The notes beneath the pieces were generated by a model. That model was not told the origin of the DNA. It saw only the letters and a program-made list of their open reading frames with translations, and did not search any database. A program made the translations under genes and the position numbers. This document shows, in pieces, positions 25,708 through 34,043 of a stretch of 37,411 nucleotides of DNA; within the stretch, counting starts at the first letter, position 1; each line of letters begins with the position of its first letter. Location of the stretch: the NCBI GenBank assembly GCA_947448205.1, contig CANFNL010000007.1:1-37411 (forward strand), written 5' to 3'. This DNA is from Bacteriovoracaceae bacterium (GTDB lineage Bacteria; Bdellovibrionota; Bacteriovoracia; Bacteriovoracales; Bacteriovoracaceae).

Positions 25708-27036
25708 TACTTCTTGGCTTGGGAAAGAGAGAGAAAAGCTTGATCCACTCTCACCAAGACTTTGAACTTTAATCTTTCCATCATGCTTTTGAATAATATG
25801 CTTTACAATGGATAAACCTAATCCAGTTCCTTGAGTTTCGGAAGACCTTGAAGGATCTATACGAAAAAATCTTTCAAAAATTCTGTGAATTTGATCTTCG
25901 GGAATACCAACCCCATTATCGGTAATGACTAGATGATCCCAGTTATCTTGATGATAGCTAGTAATAGAAATAAGACCAGTTTGTTTGATATATTTCAAAG
26001 CGTTGTCTATAAGATTAATGAGAATTTGTTCAAAGAGATTATAATCGACATAGAATTTTTTTTGCTTTAATGAGATTTCAAAATGAATTTTTTTATCTGG
26101 ATAATTGATAAGTAGGTCCTGAGTTAAAAACTCTAACATTTCTTCAATATCGATTTCTTCTTTTACGATATCTTTTGTACTTTCTACAGTACTTAAACGA
26201 AGTAGGTCGTTAAAGAGATTGATAAGCCTTCTCGAATTATTTTCGATCTTTTCAAAGTAGGCAGAATATCGCTCGGTAAAATCAGCTTCAAGTGAAAGCG
26301 CCGTTTTTAGATTTTGCATTTGTCCACTTAAAATTGTCAGTGGGGTTCTTACTTCGTGAGAGAAATTAGATACGAAATCCTCACGCATCTGATCGGCCAG
26401 CTTCCTTTCAGAAACATCGTGCAGAAGGCAGAGGTAATTATTGACATTGTCGACTGGGAATACTTTTAAATCAAAATAAGACTTTTGTGAATCGTGTAAT
26501 TGACTAAAACAGAAATAACTTTTCTTAGAAGTTAATTCTACTTTTACAGCATTCTCTAAAAATTCCTGGAATTCTAAATTTCTAGTGAATTCGATGAGCG
26601 CAATGGGTAGTGTTTTATCAATTAAATCAAATTGTATTCTAAAAGCCTGATTTGCATAAATAACTACAAGATCTTTATTTAAAATACATACTGGATCTTG
26701 AAGGGAGTCTAGTAAGAGATTATATTTTATATTTTCTTGTTCAAATTCTGCTTTTTGTTTGTTAAATGCATCATCTTTTTGATTAATACTATCTTCAATA
26801 AAAGACCAGGATGGATCTTCTTGAGAAGTTGAGGTCTTGATTTTTTCAAGCAAGCTTTTTGTGGGTAGAGCATATCTTTTTATGTAAATAATATTTAGAA
26901 TTATTGAGCTAAACCAAACGAAGAGGTACTTAGTTGGACTTGCACTATTTTTAGCTAAAAAATAAGAAAGTATTGCAAGTATGGTTAAGAAAATACCTTG
27001 AACCAGTAAAATTCTCTTATACCGAATCTCATTCAT
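25693..27036 (-). CDS. phoR: Phosphate-sensing histidine kinase PhoR
   Basis: A 447-aa membrane kinase. Two transmembrane helices at residues about 9-29 and 36-53 are joined by a very short loop, so there is no periplasmic sensor, as in typical PhoR. A PAS domain follows (about 105-210; LLLDSLQDPVCILNKDLVVIY). HisKA has NFSHEVRTPLTIL with His227, and the ATPase domain has NLIDNALKYI, DNGVGIPE and ETQGTGLGLSIVKHI. It should phosphorylate PhoB when phosphate is low, under control of the Pst channel and PhoU. The start overlaps the end of phoB by eight bases, which fits translational coupling. The 3' end overlaps flagellin by 15 bases. Confidence 0.88.
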   Translation of the reverse strand: MNEIRYKRILLVQGIFLTILAILSYFLAKNSASPTKYLFVWFSSIILNIIYIKRYALPTKSLLEKIKTSTSQEDPSWSFIEDSINQKDDAFNKQKAEFEQENIKYNLLLDSLQDPVCILNKDLVVIYANQAFRIQFDLIDKTLPIALIEFTRNLEFQEFLENAVKVELTSKKSYFCFSQLHDSQKSYFDLKVFPVDNVNNYLCLLHDVSERKLADQMREDFVSNFSHEVRTPLTILSGQMQNLKTALSLEADFTERYSAYFEKIENNSRRLINLFNDLLRLSTVESTKDIVKEEIDIEEMLEFLTQDLLINYPDKKIHFEISLKQKKFYVDYNLFEQILINLIDNALKYIKQTGLISITSYHQDNWDHLVITDNGVGIPEDQIHRIFERFFRIDPSRSSETQGTGLGLSIVKHIIQKHDGKIKVQSLGESGSSFSLSFPSQEVLSSN

Positions 27037-27745
27037 GAGCTATTACTCTATATCCGATTCCACGAATAGTTTCAATTATTGAGGCATATTCACCCAGCTT
27101 CTTTCGTAATCCAAAAATATGAGTATCGATTGTGCGATCAGTGACATGGACTGGCCCATCTTGAATGAATTCGACTAACTGATTTCGAGTGAGTACTTTA
27201 CCGGGAGAGTGAAGAAAGCAGCAAAGAATTTTATATTCAGACAAAGTCAGATCCACCGGTAGATTATCTATCCAAGCTTTGCATTGTTCAGTATCAACCA
27301 ATAAGCCTTTATGTTGTAAAACTTTTTTATTCTCAATTTGTTTAGTACTTAATTGTCTTCTGCGTAGAAGTGAGCGAACTCTTGCAGTCAGAATATTATG
27401 ATCAAATGGTTTAGTCATATAGTCATCTGCACCCGCATCAAGTCCTTCGACAATTTGCTCAGGAGTACTCAACGCTGTCAGCATTAAGATTGGGGTCATT
27501 TTGGTTGAATTATAAAGTCTAATAAATTTACAAATTTCAATACCGTTCACTGAAGGTAGCATGCGATCAATAATGAAGAGCTGAATATTTTTCGCCTCAT
27601 CAGATTGGATAAAATCGAGGGCTTTTTTTCCATCAAGGAAGGGCAAATTGGTAAAGCCAAAACTTGCTACTTGGGACTGAATGAGTTCACTAATTTCTTG
27701 TTCATCTTCAATGATGACTATTGTTTCTTTTTGCACATGTTGCAT
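27029..27745 (-). CDS. phoB: Phosphate-regulon response regulator PhoB
   Basis: A 238-aa OmpR/PhoB-type regulator. The receiver domain (about 7-125) has the acidic pair Glu13/Asp14, phospho-acceptor Asp60 (FIIDRML), Thr90 (MLTALS) and Lys112 (YMTKPF). The DNA-binding winged helix (about 145-235) shows DLTLSEYKILCCFLHSPGKV, LTRNQLVEFI, DRTIDTHIFGLRKKLG and IRGIGYRV. It activates pho genes by binding Pho boxes; one candidate box lies upstream of pstC. An AAGGA lies upstream of the ATG. It is three bases from phoU and overlaps phoR. Confidence 0.9.
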   Translation of the reverse strand: MQHVQKETIVIIEDEQEISELIQSQVASFGFTNLPFLDGKKALDFIQSDEAKNIQLFIIDRMLPSVNGIEICKFIRLYNSTKMTPILMLTALSTPEQIVEGLDAGADDYMTKPFDHNILTARVRSLLRRRQLSTKQIENKKVLQHKGLLVDTEQCKAWIDNLPVDLTLSEYKILCCFLHSPGKVLTRNQLVEFIQDGPVHVTDRTIDTHIFGLRKKLGEYASIIETIRGIGYRVIAHE

Positions 27746-27748
27746 GAG

Positions 27749-28384
27749 CTATTCCTTTTTCCCGATTTTAAATTCAGGGCTATGTCGTATATCTGATCCA
27801 GATTCCAAAAAGATGACATCTTCAGCAATGTTTTTAGCATGGTCCCCAATGCGTTCAAGATTTTTTGAAATTTTAATTATGGCATAGCCTTCATCAAAGC
27901 CTATTTCATTATTTTTAATTTGATTAATATAATTCCGAACGATCTCTCTATTGAGCGCATTGATTTCTTGATCGTATTCAATAACATCCGTAGCCAGTTT
28001 AATATTATTTCTTACAAATGAATCCAGGGTATTTTTAACCATGATATTAACTTCGAAGGCCATATTTTTTATTTGGAGAATCTCTCTGCCAATAGTCTGA
28101 TATTGGCGTTTAATTTTCAGAGATTGATCACCCATTCTTTCTAAGTCAGCGTTAATTTTCATAACCGCTATGGCGGTTCTTAAATCTTTAGCAGCAGGGC
28201 TTTTCAGCGCAATGTATTTAAAGCAAGCATCATCTATGAGCATATGAAACTCATTAATTTTTCGCTCTAATTCAAAAATTTCTTCCATGCTCTTTTCTAA
28301 ATTGAGTGAGCTTGCAAGAGATGCTTCAACTAAACTGGCCATTTTTAAGATATGATCTCTGAGATCTTTTGGTGATATATCCAT
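27749..28384 (-). CDS. phoU: Phosphate signalling protein PhoU
   Basis: A 211-aa cytosolic all-helical protein made of two repeats of a three-helix bundle, as is usual for PhoU. The conserved metal-binding style motifs are present: first repeat DACFKYIALKSPAAKDLRTAIAVMKINADLERMGDQ, second repeat EGYAIIKISKNLERIGDHAKNIAEDVIFLE. PhoU links the Pst transporter to PhoR and keeps the regulon off when phosphate is ample. It lies between pstB (36 bases) and phoB (three bases) in the same operon. Confidence 0.9.
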   Translation of the reverse strand: MDISPKDLRDHILKMASLVEASLASSLNLEKSMEEIFELERKINEFHMLIDDACFKYIALKSPAAKDLRTAIAVMKINADLERMGDQSLKIKRQYQTIGREILQIKNMAFEVNIMVKNTLDSFVRNNIKLATDVIEYDQEINALNREIVRNYINQIKNNEIGFDEGYAIIKISKNLERIGDHAKNIAEDVIFLESGSDIRHSPEFKIGKKE

Positions 28385-28420
28385 ATTTTCCTCTTTTACA
28401 ATTAGCTCAAATTAAAAATA

Positions 28421-29200
28421 TTAACCAAATCTTCCAGAAATATAATCTTCAGTTTGCTTTTCTTTAGGATTTGTAAAAATATCAGAACTGAGTCCATGTT
28501 CGATCATCTTACCGTATACGAAAAAAGAAGTATAATCTGAAATTCGAGCAGCTTGCTGCATGTTGTGAGTAACAATTATAACGGTATAGTCCCGTTTAAT
28601 TTCATTCATCAATTCTTCTATTTTTGCAGTTGCGATTGGATCCAGAGCAGAAGTGGGCTCATCCATTAGTAGAACAGGTGGATTTATAGCAAGCGCTCTG
28701 GCAATACACAGTCTTTGCTGTTGACCACCAGATAATGAAGTTCCCAGTGAACTTAACTTATCTTTTACCTCTTCCCAAAGTGCCGCTTTTTTTAAGCAAG
28801 TTTCGGCCACTTCCAAAAGTGTTGATCGTTTGTTAATTCCTTGAAGCCTCAAACCTATAACCACATTATCCAAAATACTCATCGAAGGAAAAGGGTTAGG
28901 TTTTTGAAAAACCATCCCAATTCTTTTGCGTACATCGACCACATCGATTTTCTTATCATAAATATTTTGACCTTCAAGAAGTACTTGTCCCCTGACATGA
29001 GTTCCTTCAATCTCTTCATGAATACGATTTAGGCATCGCAGATAGGTGGATTTTCCGCAACCAGAAGGCCCAATAATAGCGTTGATGGTTCTTTCATGAT
29101 AGGAAACATCAATACCTTTTACTGCTTGAAAATCCCCAAACCAAGCTTCGAGATTTTTTGCTTCCAAAATAATTTTTTCGGACAATTCTGATTTAGACAT
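28421..29200 (-). CDS. pstB: Phosphate ABC transporter ATP-binding protein PstB
   Basis: A 259-aa cytosolic ATPase subunit that powers high-affinity phosphate uptake. It has Walker [17 protein letters not shown], the PstB-specific [22 protein letters not shown]-loop region, signature [16 protein letters not shown], Walker [14 protein letters not shown] and the switch His in [10 protein letters not shown]. The length matches the family. It follows pstA with three bases between them and is the third gene of the operon. Confidence 0.96.
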   Translation of the reverse strand: MSKSELSEKIILEAKNLEAWFGDFQAVKGIDVSYHERTINAIIGPSGCGKSTYLRCLNRIHEEIEGTHVRGQVLLEGQNIYDKKIDVVDVRKRIGMVFQKPNPFPSMSILDNVVIGLRLQGINKRSTLLEVAETCLKKAALWEEVKDKLSSLGTSLSGGQQQRLCIARALAINPPVLLMDEPTSALDPIATAKIEELMNEIKRDYTVIIVTHNMQQAARISDYTSFFVYGKMIEHGLSSDIFTNPKEKQTEDYISGRFG

Positions 29201-29203
29201 TTA

Positions 29204-30070
29204 TTAAAATCCTTTTTTATCTTTAATTTTAGTTAGTATAAATCTAGCAAATAAATTCATTGCCAAAATGAGAACCATGAGAATAAAAGCTCCGGCCCAA
29301 GCTTGTCGTTGCCAATCTTTAAAGGGTGAAATAGCGTAAGTATAAATCTGTACAGGCAAGGTTGCCATCGGACTTTTAATATCATAACTCATATACATAT
29401 TTCCAAAAGCGGTAAATAGCAGCGGGGCAGTCTCACCTGCGGCCCTAGAAATAGCAAGAATTATTCCCGTAAGTAAATTTGCAATACTTCCTTTCAAAAT
29501 AATAAAAAGAATAACTTTCCATCTGGGAAGCCCAAGTGCCAATCCAGCTTCACGTAAATGATTAGGAACTAATTTTAGTATTTCCTCAGATGTCTTAATG
29601 ATTATCGGGAGCATGATTATACTTAAGGCTACTCCTCCAGCAAAGGCAGAGAAGCTCTTCATAGGCACAACAACAATCAAATAAGCAAAAATACCAATAA
29701 CAATAGAAGGAATTCCACTCATTAGATCTACAGTTAATTTAAGGGTTTTGGAAAGTTTACTTTTAGAAAATTCACTTAAATAAATTCCACACGTGATACC
29801 AATAGGTACAGCTATCATTGCCCCAATCATGACAATAACAATAGTGCCTATTATAGCATGCTTCATTCCTCCACCAACTTCGCCGACTGGTTTTGGCAGT
29901 TCAGTGAAAAAACTTAGATTTAATGAGCCTGCTCCTTGAACAAAAACAAATTTTAAGATTAAAAGCAAAGGGAGTATTACGGCAATTGCACTCAAAATAG
30001 TGACGAGCTTAAAGAGTTGGGTTTTAATTTCACGAAAGAGTCTATAATTTATTTTTATCTTCAAGCTCAA
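29204..30070 (-). CDS. pstA: Phosphate ABC transporter permease PstA
   Basis: A 288-aa inner-membrane permease with about six hydrophobic segments. The EAA-type loop for docking PstB is visible as HLREAGLALGLPRWKVILFIIL, and AISRAAGETAPLLFTAFG is a PstA hallmark. It forms the channel with PstC. Its ATG overlaps the TGA of pstC by four bases. Confidence 0.94.
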   Translation of the reverse strand: MSLKIKINYRLFREIKTQLFKLVTILSAIAVILPLLLILKFVFVQGAGSLNLSFFTELPKPVGEVGGGMKHAIIGTIVIVMIGAMIAVPIGITCGIYLSEFSKSKLSKTLKLTVDLMSGIPSIVIGIFAYLIVVVPMKSFSAFAGGVALSIIMLPIIIKTSEEILKLVPNHLREAGLALGLPRWKVILFIILKGSIANLLTGIILAISRAAGETAPLLFTAFGNMYMSYDIKSPMATLPVQIYTYAISPFKDWQRQAWAGAFILMVLILAMNLFARFILTKIKDKKGF

Positions 30071-30984
30071 CCCATCTTGGAAAAATTCTTCACAATACTT
30101 TTAGCAAAAAGATTTGAAAGAAATGTTATAAGAAATAATAATAAAGCCAAATAACAAAGAGAGGCTACATGTTGAGGGTTATTGGCATCAGTGTATTCAT
30201 TGGCCATGACAGAAGCCATTGTAGCTGCCGGTGCAAAGATTGATTTAGTAATATTAGGCGAATTACCAATGAGCATAGTGACGGCCATGGTTTCACCAAG
30301 TGCCCTTCCTAAACCTAAAACAACTGCACTGCTAATACCAGAAATTGAAGGAGAGAGAACCGCTAATTTAATCATCTCAAATTTAGTTGATCCTAAAGCG
30401 TATGCTGCTTCTTTTTGATGCTTTGGAATAAGTTCAAATACTGAGCGGCATATTGAAGTCACAGTCGGTATAATCATAATCGCCAAAATAAGAGAGGCTG
30501 TTAAAATACCGATTCCAAAGCTTGGGCCCTGAAAAAAAGGAAGAAATCCCAAATAGGTTTTTAAAAAAGGTGAGAAGCTATCTCTAACCATTGGAGCCAG
30601 ATAAAAAATCCCAAACAGGCCAAAGACGATACTAGGAATAGCTGCGACCATTTCAACGAGTAAAGAGAGAATTCGCGAAGCACTTTTGGGCAAGTATTCA
30701 GAGATAAATAAGGCAACAAAAATACTAACGGGTGTTGCAATTAAAAGTGCTAAGAATGAAGTTATGAGAGTTCCGAAAATAAAAGCGAGGGCACCAAAGT
30801 GCTGCTCTACTGGATTCCATTCTGTTTTAAATATAAAGCCAATGCCATTTTGCGATATCGAGGGCCAAGCTGACTTAAATAAAATAAAAATAATAAATAA
30901 AAGAAGAAAAATAACTAATAAAGAAATGAATCTTAATATGTAAAATAAAAGGGAGTCTTGGGTTTTTGAGTTTAGTTTGAACAT
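30067..30984 (-). CDS. pstC: Phosphate ABC transporter permease PstC
   Basis: A 305-aa inner-membrane permease with about six hydrophobic helices. A periplasmic loop carries WNPVEQHFGALAFIFGT, and the PstC coupling loop reads KHQKEAAYALGSTKFEMIKLAV followed by VLGLGRALGETMAVTMLIGN. It is the first gene of the pst-pho operon. No pstS gene for the phosphate-binding protein lies upstream or elsewhere in the window; the genes upstream are a 72-aa protein and an HD-GYP-like protein. Confidence 0.94.
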   Translation of the reverse strand: MFKLNSKTQDSLLFYILRFISLLVIFLLLFIIFILFKSAWPSISQNGIGFIFKTEWNPVEQHFGALAFIFGTLITSFLALLIATPVSIFVALFISEYLPKSASRILSLLVEMVAAIPSIVFGLFGIFYLAPMVRDSFSPFLKTYLGFLPFFQGPSFGIGILTASLILAIMIIPTVTSICRSVFELIPKHQKEAAYALGSTKFEMIKLAVLSPSISGISSAVVLGLGRALGETMAVTMLIGNSPNITKSIFAPAATMASVMANEYTDANNPQHVASLCYLALLLFLITFLSNLFAKSIVKNFSKMG

Positions 30985-31026
30985 TCCTCATAATCGACAA
31001 TTTCGCTCAGAAGTTAAAGGGGGATT

Positions 31027-31044
31027 TGTTAGGATTTTGTTAAG
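31027..31044 (-). promoter_or_regulatory. Candidate Pho box upstream of pstC
   Basis: On the minus strand the sequence reads CTTAACA-AAAT-CCTAACA (31044 to 31027): two similar heptamers spaced by four bases, an 11-base period, which is the layout of a PhoB box (CTGTCAT-like repeats with four-base spacers). The heptamer letters are closer to TTAACA than to the E. coli CTGTCAT. It lies 43-60 bases upstream of the pstC ATG, in the right place to replace a -35 element. Confidence 0.5.
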
Positions 31045-31049
31045 ATTGT

Positions 31050-31072
31050 TGGGGAAAGTGAACCCTTCCCCA
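31050..31072 (-). terminator. Hairpin after the 72-aa gene
   Basis: TGGGGAA (31050-31056) and TTCCCCA (31066-31072) form a perfect seven-bp stem with a nine-base loop, 14 bases after the stop of the 72-aa gene in its direction of transcription. There is no T-run behind it, so it may be a weak or factor-assisted terminator that separates that gene from the pst promoter. Confidence 0.45.
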
Positions 31073-31085
31073 GAAAATCAATAAA

Positions 31086-31304
31086 TTAATGGGCGGTTTG
31101 TGTCACATAGAGGCGAAAACTTTTGTCCTTAGAGCGTCGGATCGTACATTTTCCACCTTCCTTGCTCTCAAGTAAAAATTCATAGTAATCTGGCAATGTG
31201 TCTGCCACTTCGAGAACCGATTTTCCCTCGTGTTCTCCAAAGTCTACATAAACTAAATCTTCTGCAATAATACCTGTCAACGGACTTATATCTGATATCG
31301 CCAT
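31086..31304 (-). CDS. Small conserved-looking protein, unknown function
   Basis: A 72-aa protein with a GGAGGG ribosome site before its ATG. The middle reads LVYVDFGEHEGKSVLEVADT, then LPDYYEFLLESKEG. This 'FGxHxGKSVxEVADxxPDYxEFLL' pattern resembles the short C-terminal module of exonuclease X-like and related proteins ('fGkhkGk...dpdYlxWl'), whose role is unclear. It is cytosolic by sequence. It is upstream of pstC in the same direction but separated by a hairpin and the Pho box, so it is likely its own unit. Confidence 0.65.
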   Translation of the reverse strand: MAISDISPLTGIIAEDLVYVDFGEHEGKSVLEVADTLPDYYEFLLESKEGGKCTIRRSKDKSFRLYVTQTAH

Positions 31305-31414
31305 TATTTCCCTCCCTAGAATTAATTGGCACTAAAAACATATTAGAAAGTGTTTCATGTCCTATTACTGTTTGAAAAGAAATTTATGTAAGAGAGAATT
31401 ACTCTGTTATTTGG

Positions 31415-32422
31415 CTAGACTGATTTGAAAAAATTTTTGAAGTAAAAAACGATTAATTTAAATTCTTGTGGATATTGCTCTCCAATTAATAAGCGAATGA
31501 GGTCTAAACTTTTAAAGAGTGATTCAGCTTTCCTAAAAGGTCGGTCAGTGGTCATGGCGGCGACTGTATCCATGACAGAAATCATCATTGTCTCGAAACC
31601 AAAGATTGTTGAAGGATCGTCTTTATCAGCTAAGTTTAGCCTTTGTGTTAGAGTGCTATAGATGTGGTGATTTTCTATGATTCTAAGATGATTTGGTGGT
31701 AGGGGCAATCTCCCTTTTAAGATATTGACTGAGAGTTGGGGATGGCTTGCCAAAAGTTTCTTGTCTTCATCATCCAAATAATCCTGGTTATATTTCTCAA
31801 CTGGTATAGCTGACATTCCAATATCTTTGAAATAGCTCGTTAAGAAAAAGAGTTCAATATCTTTATCTATATACATTCGTGAATTCTTCATAACACCTAT
31901 AAGAAAAAGGGTAGAGAGAAAAGGTTGAGCGAAAATATAATGATGACCTTGCTTGATAAATTCTTTGTAGAGTGCTTCATGAATCTGAGGTTTGTTATAC
32001 AGAAAAGTTGCTAAATTTTTAGCACTTTGAACTTGCAGATTTAATAAATTATCATCTGTCGGATCTTCATATAAATAATTTAAATTAAGTGTCAGCAGGT
32101 TTGTTTGCAGCCGTGCTTTTTCAAGTGGATCTCCAATTGAAAGTGAGCGAGTCACATTTCTTAAATTTTCTTGCTGGGCTATTCTTAATTGGAATCTGTC
32201 GTCTTCCATAACAAATAGATTGGCTAGTTTTTTATGCAAGAGATCTTTTAAAATTGCATTGGATATTTCAGCTTTTTTAAAGAGTACAATTTTAAAGAGG
32301 CCGTCAACTTGTCCGTAAACATCACAAGGGGATTCAGATATAAAAAATATTTCTCTAAAAGAAATTGGAGTTAGTTTGAAGTTTAACGAGTTTTGCTCAA
32401 GAATATCAAAAGGATTCTTCAT
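31415..32422 (-). CDS. Degenerate HD-GYP domain protein
   Basis: I start it at ATG 32420-32422 (335 aa); an upstream ATG (32482) would add 20 Cys/Tyr-rich residues that look non-coding. Neither start has a clear ribosome site. The N-terminal 130 residues have no known domain. The C-terminal half follows HD-GYP phosphodiesterases: SYFKDIGMSAIPVEKY (199-202 is KDIG where active enzymes have HDIG), SHPQLSVNIL (His227), IIENHHIYS (252-253), VMDTVAAMTTDRPFR. The metal-binding His of HD is Lys, and the GYP motif is missing. It is probably a non-catalytic sensor or scaffold for cyclic-di-GMP signalling rather than an enzyme. The gene is divergent from a possible PilZ-like gene. Confidence 0.75.
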   Translation of the reverse strand: MKNPFDILEQNSLNFKLTPISFREIFFISESPCDVYGQVDGLFKIVLFKKAEISNAILKDLLHKKLANLFVMEDDRFQLRIAQQENLRNVTRSLSIGDPLEKARLQTNLLTLNLNYLYEDPTDDNLLNLQVQSAKNLATFLYNKPQIHEALYKEFIKQGHHYIFAQPFLSTLFLIGVMKNSRMYIDKDIELFFLTSYFKDIGMSAIPVEKYNQDYLDDEDKKLLASHPQLSVNILKGRLPLPPNHLRIIENHHIYSTLTQRLNLADKDDPSTIFGFETMMISVMDTVAAMTTDRPFRKAESLFKSLDLIRLLIGEQYPQEFKLIVFYFKNFFKSV

Positions 32423-32630
32423 AATATGATAATAACAGAGTTTGGCTTTTTGATAAAAGAAACTGCCACAAAAAAGACACATTTTTGAATATTCATAAAA
32501 GTCTGAATTTATTCTTTAATGAGAACAAATTCAAGTATCTCCAAAAATAATTAAATTTTAGAAAGTAGTTAACTTCTATACGATAAAATGATCTCAACTT
32601 ACCCCATTTTACCACTTCGGAGGAAAACGA

Positions 32631-33575
32631 ATGAGTTTACAAATATTGAACCAATCTTTCAGAGAGTACCTTAGTGGCCGTCAACTTACAGAGCATCTAA
32701 AATTATCCAAAGAGTTAACTTTCCATTGGGCCAATTGGGACCAAACTTGCTTAGCTCAGAGGAAATATTATAAAAATTTTAATAATAATTACCATCTGAT
32801 AAAACTTAATCAAACACTTCAAGAATTACGTTCTAAACCAGTTTGGCTTTGTAATAAAGTGAAAACGGTGAAGAGTGATCTTTATTCACTTTATGAGTCG
32901 TATTTAGACAGCCGCTTGAGGCTTACATGGTTTGAACGAAAAGATGAAATCTTATTTTCTTTTGATAGTGAACAAGGTCCTTACTATACCCTTACTTCAA
33001 TGAAATGGTTGAATAATGATATTTATTCTCAATTTGTTATGAGAAAAATTTTACTTGAACAATACACTTTGAGATCATTTCGTTTAAGTGCCACAATTCC
33101 TGTAGTTTTTAAACTCAACAATGACGTAAATGAGTATGCTGATAAGGTCCAAATACATCAGCTTTCTGAGGCTGGATTGATTTTTAAAATTAGCGATAAG
33201 AATTTTATCAATAAAATTAAAAATTCAGCAAATATGGAATTAAAAATTCCCATTAAAAATTATTCAAAAGTTGGGAAACTTAAAATTGAAGAATCGTTTA
33301 AGAAACTTAATGAAAGTGAGGCGGTTTTGGATTCGGAGCTCTCCCCATTTAAACTAGATTCACGGATCTTAAATTTCTATGGGAATATGAATAATGCCAT
33401 CAGAAGCACGGATGAAGAATTTTTTATCTATGCTCGCTACGAGGATTTAGTTCCAAATGGTCATAATTCTTTATGTCGATTGATTTATGCTCCACTTGTT
33501 GAAAAAACAAAAATTTATTTTTCTAAGAATTTAGAATCAATTGAAAAAGAAAATCTCATGAAAAAGAGCGCCTAA
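32631..33575 (+). CDS. Unknown protein, possible degenerate PilZ-like domain
   Basis: A 314-aa soluble protein with a strong GGAGG ribosome site (32620-32624). The N-terminal 140 residues are rich in charged and aromatic residues and match nothing I recognise. From about residue 145, LRSFRLSATIPVVFKL followed by IHQLSEAGLIFKISD resembles the PilZ arrangement (Arg-rich lead, 'xIPVxF', then [D/N]xSxxG), but the lead is RxxR rather than RxxxR and Gln replaces Asp/Asn. So c-di-GMP binding is doubtful. It lies head to head with a degenerate HD-GYP gene. Its stop codon is part of a terminator stem. Confidence 0.6.
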   Translation: MSLQILNQSFREYLSGRQLTEHLKLSKELTFHWANWDQTCLAQRKYYKNFNNNYHLIKLNQTLQELRSKPVWLCNKVKTVKSDLYSLYESYLDSRLRLTWFERKDEILFSFDSEQGPYYTLTSMKWLNNDIYSQFVMRKILLEQYTLRSFRLSATIPVVFKLNNDVNEYADKVQIHQLSEAGLIFKISDKNFINKIKNSANMELKIPIKNYSKVGKLKIEESFKKLNESEAVLDSELSPFKLDSRILNFYGNMNNAIRSTDEEFFIYARYEDLVPNGHNSLCRLIYAPLVEKTKIYFSKNLESIEKENLMKKSA

Positions 33576-33592
33576 AAGAAGAGAGGCGCTCT
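33565..33592 (+). terminator. Terminator-like hairpin overlapping the gene end
   Basis: AGAGCGCCT (33565-33573) and AGGCGCTCT (33584-33592) are perfect complements, a nine-bp stem with a ten-base loop. The left arm contains the last codons and first base of the stop of the PilZ-like gene. A short AAATATTTT follows rather than a pure T-run. Confidence 0.65.
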
Positions 33593-33828
33593 AAATATTT
33601 TGCTTAAAATTTATTTTTATTAAAGGCTTTTCTAGGGGCCGTTTTAACCAGAGCCAAAAAATCAAGCCAATTAGCCGATTGATTTCTCAACAACTGGTTC
33701 GTCTTTTTAGAGTGTTATGCTTCAATTTTTTACGGATTAGGCAATTAAAACGCTAATGTATTATCATGAAAGTGCCGATAGATTTATTACTAAGAAATTT
33801 GCAAGTAATATCGAGGGAGGTAGTTTTT

Positions 33829-33993
33829 ATGGGAGATAAACACGGCAACAAAAACAAAGGTGGCAAGAAGTTAACAACCAAAGAGATTAAGGCTCAAAAC
33901 CATCTGAAGTTAATGGAAGGTTCAAAAGATAGAAATGCAGCAAAAGCAACTGTTGTTGCCAATGCTCAAAATAAAGATAAAAAAGCAGCTTAG
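33829..33993 (+). CDS. Small Lys/Asn/Ala-rich basic protein, unknown function
   Basis: I start it at ATG 33829 because GGGAGG (33815-33820) is placed eight bases upstream; the in-frame ATG at 33766 would add 21 residues without a ribosome site. The product is 54 aa: a glycine- and lysine-rich, probably disordered start (MGDKHGNKNKGGKKLTTKEI) and a helical segment ending in AAKATVVANAQNKDKKAA. It is highly basic and could bind nucleic acid or ribosomes, but this is only inference. The 5' spacer from 33593 is AT-rich, with a possible -10 TATTAT at 33759-33764. Confidence 0.6.
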   Translation: MGDKHGNKNKGGKKLTTKEIKAQNHLKLMEGSKDRNAAKATVVANAQNKDKKAA

Positions 33994-34018
33994 TTTTATC
34001 AAAAAAAATTTGCAAACA

Positions 34019-34043
34019 AGTAAGGGCCTCAATGGCCCTTACT
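34019..34043. terminator. Bidirectional terminator-like hairpin between the 54-aa gene and sfsA
   Basis: AGTAAGGGCC (34019-34028) pairs perfectly with GGCCCTTACT (34034-34043), a ten-bp stem with a five-base loop. On the minus strand it is followed by a T-rich stretch ending in eight Ts, so it terminates sfsA well; for the 54-aa gene on the plus strand the A-rich stretch lies upstream but no T-run follows. The stem contains the sfsA stop codon. Confidence 0.75.

Noticed and set aside
31324-31345. TTGGCAC-like sigma-54 promoter in the spacer after the HD-GYP-like gene
   Set aside because: The TTGC half at the required spacing is missing and the orientation suits no downstream gene.
33593-33828. 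Riboswitch or small RNA in the leader of the 54-aa gene
   Set aside because: Apart from a few short complementary runs I see no conserved riboswitch core or strong hairpin.
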